A DNA stretch of 64,000 nucleotides, taken from positions 186,001-250,000 of the forward strand of contig NZ_JAALXT010000004.1 in NCBI RefSeq assembly GCF_011634775.1, written 5' to 3'. Origin of the DNA: Thalassoroseus pseudoceratinae. Its GTDB lineage: Bacteria; Planctomycetota; Planctomycetia; Planctomycetales; Planctomycetaceae. The notes under the pieces are model-generated. The model did no database searches and was not told the origin of the DNA. It was given only the letters and a program-made list of their open reading frames with translations. Below are positions 1-8,765 of this stretch, in pieces (the stretch's first letter is position 1; every line of letters begins with the position of its first letter). The translations under genes were made by a program, and so were the position numbers.

Positions 1-446
1 ACCACACCGTCTTCTTTCGGGGGTCCGATCCGGGACTGCAATTCGTCGACCGCCACGAGAGCTTTGTACACACGACGACTTCCTGGCCCACCGACCAACG
101 TGCCATCCTTTTCAAGTCCCGTTTCCACTACGAATTCCAGCCATTGAGCCTCGACCGGAGCCCCACCATTCGGATTCGCTTGTTGAACCCGCTCCAACGC
201 CTTAATCGTGAGATGTCGTCGCCATGGCCCAATGACCAGGTCCTTATTGTTCGGATCTTGAGGCCGACGCTCGGTTTGCGTGTAGTCGCCTTCATAGCGA
301 ACCCATGTTCCTGGTTCCGGGAGCTTCCAGACCAAGCCCTGCGCGGAAACCACGCTACTTAAGCCAAGACAGCTCCAAACCATGACGATCATTGGGGATA
401 GGGTTCGAAGGGACATTCGTTTTCGGTCCTTTGAATTCGTTTCCAT
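1..446 (-). CDS. Secreted protein of unknown function (3' end outside window)
   Basis: Reading leftwards from an ATG at 446 the frame stays open to the window edge (about 148 codons, no stop). A second ATG at 416 begins a good signal peptide (MSLRTLSPMIVMVWSCLGL, then a small-residue SVVSAQ cleavage region), so 416 may be the true start. The mature part has an 'EPGTWVRYEGDYTQTE' segment, which I recognise only as typical of planctomycete exported proteins of unknown function. It is probably periplasmic or surface-exposed. No catalytic motif is visible in the fragment. Its neighbour, the histidine kinase, is divergent and about 470 bases away, so nothing about function follows from context. 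Confidence 0.65.
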   Translation of the reverse strand, partial: METNSKDRKRMSLRTLSPMIVMVWSCLGLSSVVSAQGLVWKLPEPGTWVRYEGDYTQTERRPQDPNNKDLVIGPWRRHLTIKALERVQQANPNGGAPVEAQWLEFVVETGLEKDGTLVGGPGSRRVYKALVAVDELQSRIGPPKEDGV

Positions 447-917
447 CACTGTTTGGCTGAACACACTCCGCGCAGCGGAGAATGAGTCCGTAACGCGTCA
501 TTGAAGTTTGCCATACGCAAACACCCGCGACAAGCACCAATTCGCTTCCCCAGGAATTCCGAGGTCAATGTCATCCCGACCACACCGAACAAATGGTTTA
601 CGGGATTCTTTCGGCGGACAGGGACACTGCACAAAAGAACTGGACACTCTAAGCCGATCCTGAGATTCAAGTGCTGTCGAAAGCCCCTTTCATCACTCTA
701 TCGACACGCAGAAGAACGTGTTCACATCGGCACTCATCAATGTGTAAGCCCGCAGAAAATTGAAAAAAAAATCAGTATTTGGGAAAAACATTAGTGAGAA
801 TACGGATCTGTACGGGTATTTGACTGTGGAGAGTGGTTGCAACATCACTCAAAACTATCCGTTCCAAGCCATGCCCCCCTCAAGACTACCCATGGCTAAA
901 TACTGATTTGAGCTGCT
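447..917. other. Intergenic region, divergent genes
   Basis: This stretch separates the left-running secreted-protein gene from the right-running histidine kinase, so it should hold both promoters. I see an A-rich patch near 757-790 but no convincing -35/-10 pair, operator or RNA gene. The short open frames here have no coding character. Confidence 0.5.
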
Positions 918-2966
918 ATGCCTCACGAGCTCCAATCCGAAGAATCTCAAGCAGCCAAGGTTCAATCGTCCCTTGACCTGTCTGTTCTGAACATCCTCCC
1001 AACTGTCGCAGCAGGCACTGGTGGTTTGTATGCCTGCTTTATTGCCCTCTATTGGGTATTGCTTCCCCCTAATGCTGCCGGAATTCTGACAGTTTGTGCG
1101 TTATTGACAGTTGCGGCCATGATTGGAATCTACCAATTCCTTCAATCACGGGAGCTTTCGACGGAATGGACGTATCCTACATTGAGCACGATCTTCGCGT
1201 TTGTGCTTGTCAATCACGCCGTCCATGTCGCACTTTCGCCAATCCCGGAACAGATTACGAACACCGCTATTATCATTATTGCGTTGGGTTTGATCTACCT
1301 CTCTATTCCTTGGGTGATTGGTGCGATTGCATGTCTGCTAGTGCTTGTCGTGAGTGAGCTGACGTTTTTCGCTCCCAATACACTTTGGGGAAACCACTCG
1401 TTTGTCTTGGTGGGCTCGGTCGCGGTTTCGATCATGGTCCTCAAAGCTCGACGAGACAACGCCATCAAGCTGCTGGGAGCTCAGCATGAAGTCAAAGTTC
1501 GTCATCACGTAGAAGACACGTTGCATAATATTGCAACGGGCCTCCTCGCGGCTGAACCGGAGGATGTCGCGATGGCCACCGAACGGGCACTGACGGCCGT
1601 TCGAGATTGTGCGAATGCAGATGTTTCTTACATCGTTCAGATTCATGGCAACCCGCCCACTCTGCGAATGCTCCACGAATGCCAACGCGTTGGTAAGAAA
1701 GTTGGCACCAACGCTATTAACGGAGTCCAAGTCAACGAGTTTCCATGGTTTTGGAATCGTCTTCAGAAAGAGCCCGTTCTTGCCATCGATTGCGTTGACG
1801 AGATTCCCCCGGAAGGTGCCAAAGAACAGGCTGTGTATCGAGCGATTGGTGTTCAAGCGTTCTTGGCCATCCCCTTGATGTCTAAGAAAGGTTTGTGGGG
1901 GTACTTGGGACTTGTGTCGCTGACGCAACCTCGAAAATGGGTGCTTGACGACGTGAGATTGGTCCGAACGTTGGCGCGGAACTTTCTGATTGCGATCGAT
2001 CGCCAATCGGCTTACCAGGAAATCGAAAGCCTTACAGAACGTCTGTACCATGCGTCCCGCTTGATCTCGGCCGGAGAAATGGCGGCCGCTTGGTTTCATC
2101 AGCAACGGACACTCTTCCAAAGCTCAGGCCAGTTCATCGTCGCCGCTCAGAATTTTTTGGCCCAAGATCCTCCCGCATTGGATAGCGTTTCCAAGGTTCT
2201 CAGGGACCTCAAGGATTGCTGTGTGACCAATGAGCAAACCCTTACTGAGTTTCTAGCGTACATCAAGACGGGTGCAACCGAACACGAGCCTTGGTCTATG
2301 TTGCGACTCGTCGAGATGGCAAGCCAGCTCACAACGCACCAAGCCCTTGAGCATAAGGTCCAACTGGATTTCACTGATGCAAGCCACAATCAGCAAGTCA
2401 GATGTAGTGGCAATTTGATTGTCCAAGTCATCGTTAATCTGGTTCTGAATGCTGTTGAGATTCTTCGCAACGCGGAACCATCGGAGAGTCCTTGTATCAG
2501 TTTGAAACTGACAAACGAGACCGATGACACAGTCGTTCTCTCCGTCGCCGACAACGGTCCTGGTGTGCCGCCCGAGTTAGCGAGCGTGATCTTCGAACGC
2601 TTCTTTACAACGCGAACGGAGGGCTTCGGTATTGGGCTATTCATCGGCCGCAAGATTATGGAGGCTCATGGCGGGCGTCTGGAACTTAATACTCACCACC
2701 GACCTGGATGCGAGTTCAGGCTCTCTCTGCCGCTGATGCCCGTCGATGCTCCGAGCAAAAGTGATGAGGATGACGACACGTCGGATTCCGAAACGGGCCT
2801 CAACATAGATTCCGACACGATTGCCGACTCGGAAACCGGCAAGGAAACCTTGACCGACTTTGATATGGATTCGCATGTGGATTTGGAATCTCACATCGAT
2901 TATGATCCGAAATCGGATTCGGACTCGGATTCCGAGATTGCCGGTACAGGGCGTGGTAACTGCTAA
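918..2966 (+). CDS. Membrane sensor histidine kinase with GAF domain and acidic C-terminal tail
   Basis: A 682-residue signal-transduction kinase. Residues about 25-175 form roughly six hydrophobic membrane segments. Residues about 195-360 fit a GAF sensor domain. A dimerisation region follows with 'GEMAAAWFHQQ' (His394 at the phospho-acceptor position). The HATPase_c domain has an N box 'NLVLNAVEI' (Asn507/Asn511), a G1 box 'DNGPGVP' (Asp545) and a 'GFGIGLFIG' G2 box. The H box is degenerate: the usual His-Glu is His-Gln and the following Asn/Pro are lost, although the ATP site looks intact. After about residue 615 comes an acidic tail of Asp-Ser/Ser-Glu repeats, absent from ordinary kinases. 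No response regulator gene is adjacent, so the partner is unknown. The ATG at 918 is the first plausible start. Confidence 0.88.
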   Translation: MPHELQSEESQAAKVQSSLDLSVLNILPTVAAGTGGLYACFIALYWVLLPPNAAGILTVCALLTVAAMIGIYQFLQSRELSTEWTYPTLSTIFAFVLVNHAVHVALSPIPEQITNTAIIIIALGLIYLSIPWVIGAIACLLVLVVSELTFFAPNTLWGNHSFVLVGSVAVSIMVLKARRDNAIKLLGAQHEVKVRHHVEDTLHNIATGLLAAEPEDVAMATERALTAVRDCANADVSYIVQIHGNPPTLRMLHECQRVGKKVGTNAINGVQVNEFPWFWNRLQKEPVLAIDCVDEIPPEGAKEQAVYRAIGVQAFLAIPLMSKKGLWGYLGLVSLTQPRKWVLDDVRLVRTLARNFLIAIDRQSAYQEIESLTERLYHASRLISAGEMAAAWFHQQRTLFQSSGQFIVAAQNFLAQDPPALDSVSKVLRDLKDCCVTNEQTLTEFLAYIKTGATEHEPWSMLRLVEMASQLTTHQALEHKVQLDFTDASHNQQVRCSGNLIVQVIVNLVLNAVEILRNAEPSESPCISLKLTNETDDTVVLSVADNGPGVPPELASVIFERFFTTRTEGFGIGLFIGRKIMEAHGGRLELNTHHRPGCEFRLSLPLMPVDAPSKSDEDDDTSDSETGLNIDSDTIADSETGKETLTDFDMDSHVDLESHIDYDPKSDSDSDSEIAGTGRGNC

Positions 2967-3080
2967 TTCGTGGTTCGCGGATGCGTTGCATTCATTGGCA
3001 ATTGCTTCCCCATTGAGTACGTCCCCCTGGCCGTAACACGAAAACTAGCCCTGGCGTAGCCACACGACTGACTGCCAAAC

Positions 3081-4082
3081 ATGAGTCGACCACGGATCGG
3101 AATCACAATGGGCGATCCGGCGGGCATCGGGCCGGAGATTTGCCTGAAACTGCTAGCAAGACACGACATCCGTCAAATTTGCACGCCGATCGTGTTTGGA
3201 AATCTCGCGATCTTGCGGCGTGTGGCTGACAAACTCAGCCTGCCGGTATCAGCTCAGACAATTTCCTCGTCCGAGTGGCCCTCGAAACTTAGTGCGATTG
3301 ATGGGCCAGCCATTTACGATATTGGTGAGCCGGATGTTGCTGATGTCCAGCCGGGCAAGATTGACGCGGTCTGCGGAACTGCCGCCTATCAATACTTTGA
3401 TCAAGCGATTACGGCCGCCATGAATGCCAAAATTGCGGGCATCGCCACCGCACCGCTTCACAAAGAAGCACTTCATGCCGCAGGCGTTCCATATCCGGGA
3501 CACACGGAGATTCTGGCAGCAAGAACAAACACGCCCGATGCCTGTATGATGCTGACCAGCCAAGAAATCACATGCAGCTTGGCCACCGTCCATGTGGGCT
3601 ATGCTGAAGTTCCTACGCTTCTCAATACAAATCGAATTCTTGAAGTCATTCATCTAACCGCCGATGCCATGCGTCGGATGCGAAAACGAGAACCGCGGTT
3701 GGTGGTGTGCGGGTTGAATCCGCATGCTGGTGAAGGTGGACTCTTCGGGACTGGGGAAGAGGAGCGAATCATTGGTCCAGCAATCAAGGCTGCTCGTGAG
3801 GCGGGGCTCACGATTGAAGGTCCACTACCACCGGACACAGCATTCGTGCCCGCAAAACGCAGCCAGACGGACGCGTACGTGTGCATGTACCACGATCAGG
3901 GGCTAATTCCCCTCAAGGCGTTGGCGTTCGATCAGGGCGTGAATGTGACCCTGGGACTACCGATTGTGCGGACTTCGGTCGATCATGGAACGGCGTTCGA
4001 TATCGCTTGGCAGGGCATCGCCGACGAAAACAGTCTGTGTGAAGCCGTGCGATTGGCCACCAACTTGGCCGATGTTTCTTGA
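3081..4082 (+). CDS. pdxA: 4-hydroxythreonine-4-phosphate dehydrogenase
   Basis: A cytoplasmic NAD-dependent enzyme of the DXP-dependent vitamin B6 (pyridoxal 5'-phosphate) pathway. It oxidises 4-phosphooxy-L-threonine to the unstable product that PdxJ condenses with deoxyxylulose phosphate. The 333-residue length is normal. The family signature 'GITMGDPAGIGPEI' is at the N-terminus. The three histidines expected to bind the divalent metal are in 'PLHKEALHAAG...PGHTE', 'GLNPHAGEGG' and 'CMYHDQGLIPLK'. The start ATG is at 3081. No other B6 genes are near, and the gene sits alone between the kinase and the PSD1 gene with about 110 and 190 bases of spacing. Confidence 0.96.
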   Translation: MSRPRIGITMGDPAGIGPEICLKLLARHDIRQICTPIVFGNLAILRRVADKLSLPVSAQTISSSEWPSKLSAIDGPAIYDIGEPDVADVQPGKIDAVCGTAAYQYFDQAITAAMNAKIAGIATAPLHKEALHAAGVPYPGHTEILAARTNTPDACMMLTSQEITCSLATVHVGYAEVPTLLNTNRILEVIHLTADAMRRMRKREPRLVVCGLNPHAGEGGLFGTGEEERIIGPAIKAAREAGLTIEGPLPPDTAFVPAKRSQTDAYVCMYHDQGLIPLKALAFDQGVNVTLGLPIVRTSVDHGTAFDIAWQGIADENSLCEAVRLATNLADVS

Positions 4083-4268
4083 GAATATCGCCCTGACGTT
4101 CCTAGTTTCGACAAGCCACGGAAAACCGATATCCGATCGGCGACAACTCCCGGGAATAACGATATTTCCTCGGTTTCCCCTGGCGAGCTGTTGCAACTCG
4201 GGCCGACGCATCTACAATACTTAATGCGTTCATTGCCCGCCTTCACTCCAGAATGCATCTCCCGCCCC

Positions 4269-6860
4269 ATGAAAACATTCGCCTGCGCCCTCGTTTGGCT
4301 CATCGCTTCCCCAGCGATTTTACTGGCAGCCAAGCCCGAGATTGCCTTCGAAACAGACATCCGCCCGCTGTTCAAAGCGCGTTGCTTCCACTGCCACGGT
4401 GAGGGAGAAACCGAAGGCAGTTTGGATTTGCGATTGCGGCGTCTGATCGTGCAGGGGGGCGATGCGGGGCCGTCCATCGTTCCTGGCAAGGCCGACGAGA
4501 GTTATCTTGTCGATCGAATCCGCGATCATGAGATGCCTCCCGCAGACTCCGGCGAGCCGCTCACGGAAGCAGAGATCGCGACCATCACCAAATGGATCAA
4601 CTCCGGCGCAAAAACACTGCGTCCCGAACCGGAAAAAATCGGGCAGGGTATGTTGATCACCGAAGAGGACCGCCAGTTCTGGGCATTCCAACCAATGCGG
4701 AAACCGAAGATTCCAACGGTTGGCGGTCTCGAAAGTCCGAATCCGATCGATGCCTTCATTGCCCGCAAACTCCATGAAAATGAATTGGACTTCGCACCCA
4801 AGGCGGACAAACGTGTGCTGGTCCGGCGGGCCTATTTCGACTTGATCGGTTTGCCGCCGACTCCGGAAGAAGTCGCTAACTTCCTAGCCGATGACAGACC
4901 CGATGCCTGGGAACAACTGATTGATCGACTGCTGAGTTCACCGCACTACGGAGAACGCTGGGGTCGGCATTGGTTGGATGTGGCCGGTTACGCGGATTCC
5001 GAAGGAGCAAACGACAAGGACACCATTCGCCCGTGGGCGTACAAGTATCGCGATTACGTGATCAATGCGTTCAACAACGACAAACCGTTTGATCAATTTG
5101 TCCGCGAACAACTCGCCGGCGATGAACTGATCACCCCGCCATATGCCGAACTAACACCGGACGAAATCGAGAAGCTGACCGCAACCGGGTTCCTGCGATT
5201 GGCTCCGGATGGCACCGCGGCATCGAATGCCGAGCCGGTTGTCACAAGAAACGAAGTCGTCGCGAACACAGTGGAAATCATGTCGAGTTCCCTGCTCGGA
5301 CTCACGGTGCAATGTGCCCAATGCCACGAACACCGTTACGACCCAATTCCCCAAGCCGATTACTACCGGCTACGGGCCATCATTGAACCGGCATTAAATC
5401 CCAAGAAATGGCGGAGACCGGTCAATCGCCTCGTGTCTCTCTATACAGCCGCGGATCGCGCTGCCGCTGCGAAGTTGGAAGCTGAGGCGAAGGCAGTTCT
5501 TGCCAAGAGAACGGAACGACAAAAAGAACTGATTGAAGCCGTCTTCCGACGTGAGTTGGCAAAATTGCCGGAAGCCGAACGGGCAACTGTCGAGACGGCA
5601 AGGAACACGCCGGTCAAAGAACGCTCACCAGAGCAAAAAGAACTCTTGGCGAAATATCCCAGTGTCAATGTGTCTGCCGGTTCACTGTACCTCTATGACC
5701 GAAAGGCGGCAGACGAACTCAAGAAACTCGCCGCCGACGCCAAAGCCATTCGCGATCGCAAACCGAAACAAGAGTTCTTGCGAGCATTGACTGAAAATCC
5801 TGGCGAAGTTCCCGAGACGCACCTGTTCCATCGCGGTGATCCAGACCAACCGAAGGAAGTGGTCGAACCAGCCGGATTGACAATCTTGGGCGATGGCCAA
5901 ACGCCACCCACGTTTCCCGTCAACACGAAAGACATCCCGACGACCGGGCGACGGCTGGCATTCGCGAACTACCTCACGAGCGGTCAACACCCGCTGTTGA
6001 CGCGTGTCTTTGTGAACCGCGTTTGGCGACATCATCTCGGGCGTGGCATCGTGAACACTCCCAGCGATTTTGGCCAACTCGGCGACCGTCCGTCGCATCC
6101 TGAATTGCTCGATTGGTTAGCAACAGAGTTCATCGATCGCGGTTGGAGCGTCAAGACGTTGCATCGCATGATTATGACCTCGCAAACCTATCGTCAGGCA
6201 CTTGCGACTGATTCAAAAACCCTCGAAACCGATCCCGACAATCGCCTCTTTAGCGGGGCACGACTGCGTCGATTGGATGCGGAAACGCTTCGTGACTCTA
6301 TCCTCAAGGTCTGCGGACGAATCAATGACGAGATCGGCGGAAAGCCAGTTCCGATCATGGCCGACCGGGCCGGTCAGTGGGTCCTCGGGATTGAGAACCT
6401 CAGTGCCGGGCGACCGGGTCCCGTGTTACCACTGCACGGTCAGGAGTTTCGTCGAAGTGTCTATGTGCAGGTTCGTCGATCACGGCCGTTGGACATCCTC
6501 GACGCCTTCGATTGGCCTCGCATGGAACCCAACTGCAACGCTCGGGCATCCTCCACGGTGGCTCCTCAATCACTGATGCTGATGAACGGACAATTCACGC
6601 TGGACAACGCCGACCATCTTGCGGAGGAACTGCAAACTCAATTCGGTACCGATCTGTCCGCTCAAATCCATTCGGCGTGGCTCCGGATTCTCTGTCGGCC
6701 ACCGAGCCCACAAGAGCTTGCGACTGCGACGGATTTCGTGAACGGTCAAGCTGAAGAGTTCGCAAAGCAACCGGACATGGAGCCTGTTGCCACCCGACAC
6801 GCCCTTGCGAGCTTGTGCCAAGTCCTCCTTGGATCGAATGAATTCCTCTACGTCGACTGA
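4269..6860 (+). CDS. PSCyt1-PSCyt2-PSD1 secreted cytochrome protein (DUF1549/DUF1553)
   Basis: An 863-residue exported protein of the planctomycete PSD1 family. A frame upstream to a TTG at 4191 is open, but the ATG at 4269 begins a signal peptide (MKTFACALVWLIASPAILL), so I use it. Cys39-x2-Cys42-His43 ('CFHCHGEG') is the PSCyt1 c-type haem site. The DUF1549 (PSCyt2) domain follows with 'GERWGRHWLDVAGYADSEG' and the second conserved motif 'QCAQCHEHRYDPI'. The DUF1553 (PSD1) domain covers about residues 570-840 with 'FVNRVWRHHLGRGIV'. A charged Ala/Lys/Glu insert lies between them. The function is not established biochemically; these pairs are widely thought to act in periplasmic polymer degradation or electron transfer. 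The DUF1501 gene follows about 125 bases on, the usual partner order, so the two probably form a transcription unit. Confidence 0.93.
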   Translation: MKTFACALVWLIASPAILLAAKPEIAFETDIRPLFKARCFHCHGEGETEGSLDLRLRRLIVQGGDAGPSIVPGKADESYLVDRIRDHEMPPADSGEPLTEAEIATITKWINSGAKTLRPEPEKIGQGMLITEEDRQFWAFQPMRKPKIPTVGGLESPNPIDAFIARKLHENELDFAPKADKRVLVRRAYFDLIGLPPTPEEVANFLADDRPDAWEQLIDRLLSSPHYGERWGRHWLDVAGYADSEGANDKDTIRPWAYKYRDYVINAFNNDKPFDQFVREQLAGDELITPPYAELTPDEIEKLTATGFLRLAPDGTAASNAEPVVTRNEVVANTVEIMSSSLLGLTVQCAQCHEHRYDPIPQADYYRLRAIIEPALNPKKWRRPVNRLVSLYTAADRAAAAKLEAEAKAVLAKRTERQKELIEAVFRRELAKLPEAERATVETARNTPVKERSPEQKELLAKYPSVNVSAGSLYLYDRKAADELKKLAADAKAIRDRKPKQEFLRALTENPGEVPETHLFHRGDPDQPKEVVEPAGLTILGDGQTPPTFPVNTKDIPTTGRRLAFANYLTSGQHPLLTRVFVNRVWRHHLGRGIVNTPSDFGQLGDRPSHPELLDWLATEFIDRGWSVKTLHRMIMTSQTYRQALATDSKTLETDPDNRLFSGARLRRLDAETLRDSILKVCGRINDEIGGKPVPIMADRAGQWVLGIENLSAGRPGPVLPLHGQEFRRSVYVQVRRSRPLDILDAFDWPRMEPNCNARASSTVAPQSLMLMNGQFTLDNADHLAEELQTQFGTDLSAQIHSAWLRILCRPPSPQELATATDFVNGQAEEFAKQPDMEPVATRHALASLCQVLLGSNEFLYVD

Positions 6861-6984
6861 GACTTGCGAACGAGCATCACGATTCTGTGTTCTGAGTGAA
6901 CGCAGTGCAATGCATTGTTCCCCAAGTCGCGGCACATGCCCCATTGATATCAAACATTGATCGCCCAGAGTTGAGACAACCAAT

Positions 6985-8439
6985 ATGAACCCGATTGATC
7001 ACACTCGTCGTCACTTCTTGTCCAGCGGAGCAACGGCCGCTGCCAGTGTGGCGTTGGCAGCATTGCTGAATCGTGATGGGTTGCTCGCCGCACCGGCGAA
7101 ACCGGACTTCGAACCGAAAACGTTCGACACACTCCCCAAGCAACCCCATCACGAACCGCAAGCGAAGGCAATGATTTCGCTGTGGATGCAGGGCGGGCCC
7201 AGTCATCACGACATGTTCGACCCCAAACCAGCCCTTGCGAAACTCGACGGCAAACCGTTCCCTGGCAAAATCAAATACGACAACGCCGCCCAAGCCAGTT
7301 CTAAAGTCTTGGCGTCGCCTTGGAAGTTTTCGAAGCACGGTGAGTGCGGAATGGAACTTTCGGAGCTTGTCCCTCACACCGCGAAAGTGGCCGACGATAT
7401 TACGCTCATTCGGTCGATGCATACCGGTGTGAACAATCACGGCCAGTCAATTCAGGCTCTCAATACGGGACGTATTCTCTCTGGGCGACCGGTGATCGGA
7501 AGTTGGTTGACGTATGGTCTTGGCTCGGAGACGCAAGACCTTCCGGCGTACATTGCTCTTACCGATCCCGGACAACTCCCGGTATTAGGTGTCGAGAATT
7601 GGTCGAATGGTTTTCTTCCCGCGGTTTACCAAGGAACGGTCGTGCGACCAAAGGAACCACGGATTCCAAATCTCGATGCACCGGCTCACCTAAAAGGCAC
7701 ACCGCAATCGCGGGCCTTGGAGCTGTTGAAAGTCCTCAATGAACGGCATCGCAACGAACGCCCAGGGCAATCCGATCTGGATGCCAGAATCGCGTCCTAT
7801 GAATTGGCCGCTCGGATGCAATCAGCAGCGAAAGAAGCCTTGGACCTATCGCAAGAATCCAAAGCCACGCAAGCCATGTACGGCATGGACAACCCCATCA
7901 CGAAAGAGTATGGCAGTCGGTGCTTAATCGCCCGGCGTTTGATCGAGCGGGGTGTCCGATGCGTCCAGGTCTTCACTTCCAACCAGTTATGGGACCATCA
8001 CGGTAGCATCATCTCCAAGCTGCCCGCGGCGTGCAAAAAGGTCGACCAACCATCCGCAGCTCTCGTGAGCGATCTCAAAGCACGTGGTTTGCTGGACACA
8101 ACCGTCGTCCATTGGGGGGGCGAAATGGGGCGGCTGCCGGTGGTGCAGAATGACGCCGGACGGAACAAAATCGGCCGTGACCACAACACTTACGGCTTCT
8201 CACAATGGGTCGCCGGTGGTGGTTTCAAAGGCGGATATGTCCACGGTGCGACCGATGAGTTCGGTCATCATGCGGTTGAGTCGCCCGTCAGCCACAGCGA
8301 TTATCACGCAACGCTGTTGCACCTGTTCGGTTTGGATCACCGCGAACTCACGTATCACCGTAATAACCGCGATCTCTCGCTGACCGACGGTCAGGAATGC
8401 CAAGTCGTCAATGAATTACTGCGAAACCCACCAGCCTAA
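6985..8439 (+). CDS. DUF1501 family protein, Tat-exported
   Basis: 484 residues, starting at the ATG 6985. The N-terminus 'TRRHFLSSGATAAASVALAA' is a twin-arginine signal, so the protein is exported folded. The body is a DUF1501 domain, a sulfatase/phosphatase-like fold, with 'LWMQGGPSHHDMFDPKP' near residue 70, 'HTGVNNHGQSIQALNTGR', 'TSNQLWDHHG' and 'GGEMGRLP' followed by 'GRDHNTYGFSQWVAGGG'; the histidines and aspartates in these would be the metal site. It follows the PSD1 gene directly, as in many planctomycete genomes. Substrate is unknown. The length matches the family. Confidence 0.93.
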   Translation: MNPIDHTRRHFLSSGATAAASVALAALLNRDGLLAAPAKPDFEPKTFDTLPKQPHHEPQAKAMISLWMQGGPSHHDMFDPKPALAKLDGKPFPGKIKYDNAAQASSKVLASPWKFSKHGECGMELSELVPHTAKVADDITLIRSMHTGVNNHGQSIQALNTGRILSGRPVIGSWLTYGLGSETQDLPAYIALTDPGQLPVLGVENWSNGFLPAVYQGTVVRPKEPRIPNLDAPAHLKGTPQSRALELLKVLNERHRNERPGQSDLDARIASYELAARMQSAAKEALDLSQESKATQAMYGMDNPITKEYGSRCLIARRLIERGVRCVQVFTSNQLWDHHGSIISKLPAACKKVDQPSAALVSDLKARGLLDTTVVHWGGEMGRLPVVQNDAGRNKIGRDHNTYGFSQWVAGGGFKGGYVHGATDEFGHHAVESPVSHSDYHATLLHLFGLDHRELTYHRNNRDLSLTDGQECQVVNELLRNPPA

Positions 8440-8528
8440 ATCTTCTTGCGTTCTTCCGTGGCCTTAGGTGGACGCGAAGCATGAACGCCGCGAATTCATC
8501 CCCGTTAAATTGCGTTTTTCGACCGAAT

Positions 8529-8565
8529 CGACTTTGGGGCGGCAACAACCGTCGTCCCAAAGTCG
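8529..8565 (+). terminator. Inverted repeat after the DUF1501 gene, possible terminator
   Basis: A perfect 10-base inverted repeat (arms 8529-8538 and 8556-8565, loop 17) lies 90 bases past the DUF1501 stop and is followed only by a short TTT. It may end the PSD1-DUF1501 transcript. The rest of the 8440-8765 gap shows no gene. Confidence 0.45.
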
Positions 8566-8765
8566 TTTGCGTTCCAGTGCCGGATCTTGAGCGAATTTTC
8601 CAAAATTTGGCAAAATTGCGTGACTGAACACCCGCAACCCGCTGATTTCCCCTTGACCTGACCGGAACATCCGGTTATCACCACTGGCCATTGTTCGTGT
8701 ACGGCGAGGAAGCCGAAAATGCGCGAAACAATTTTTCGTCAGCCGGAGAGGGAGGGCCGGAAGCG

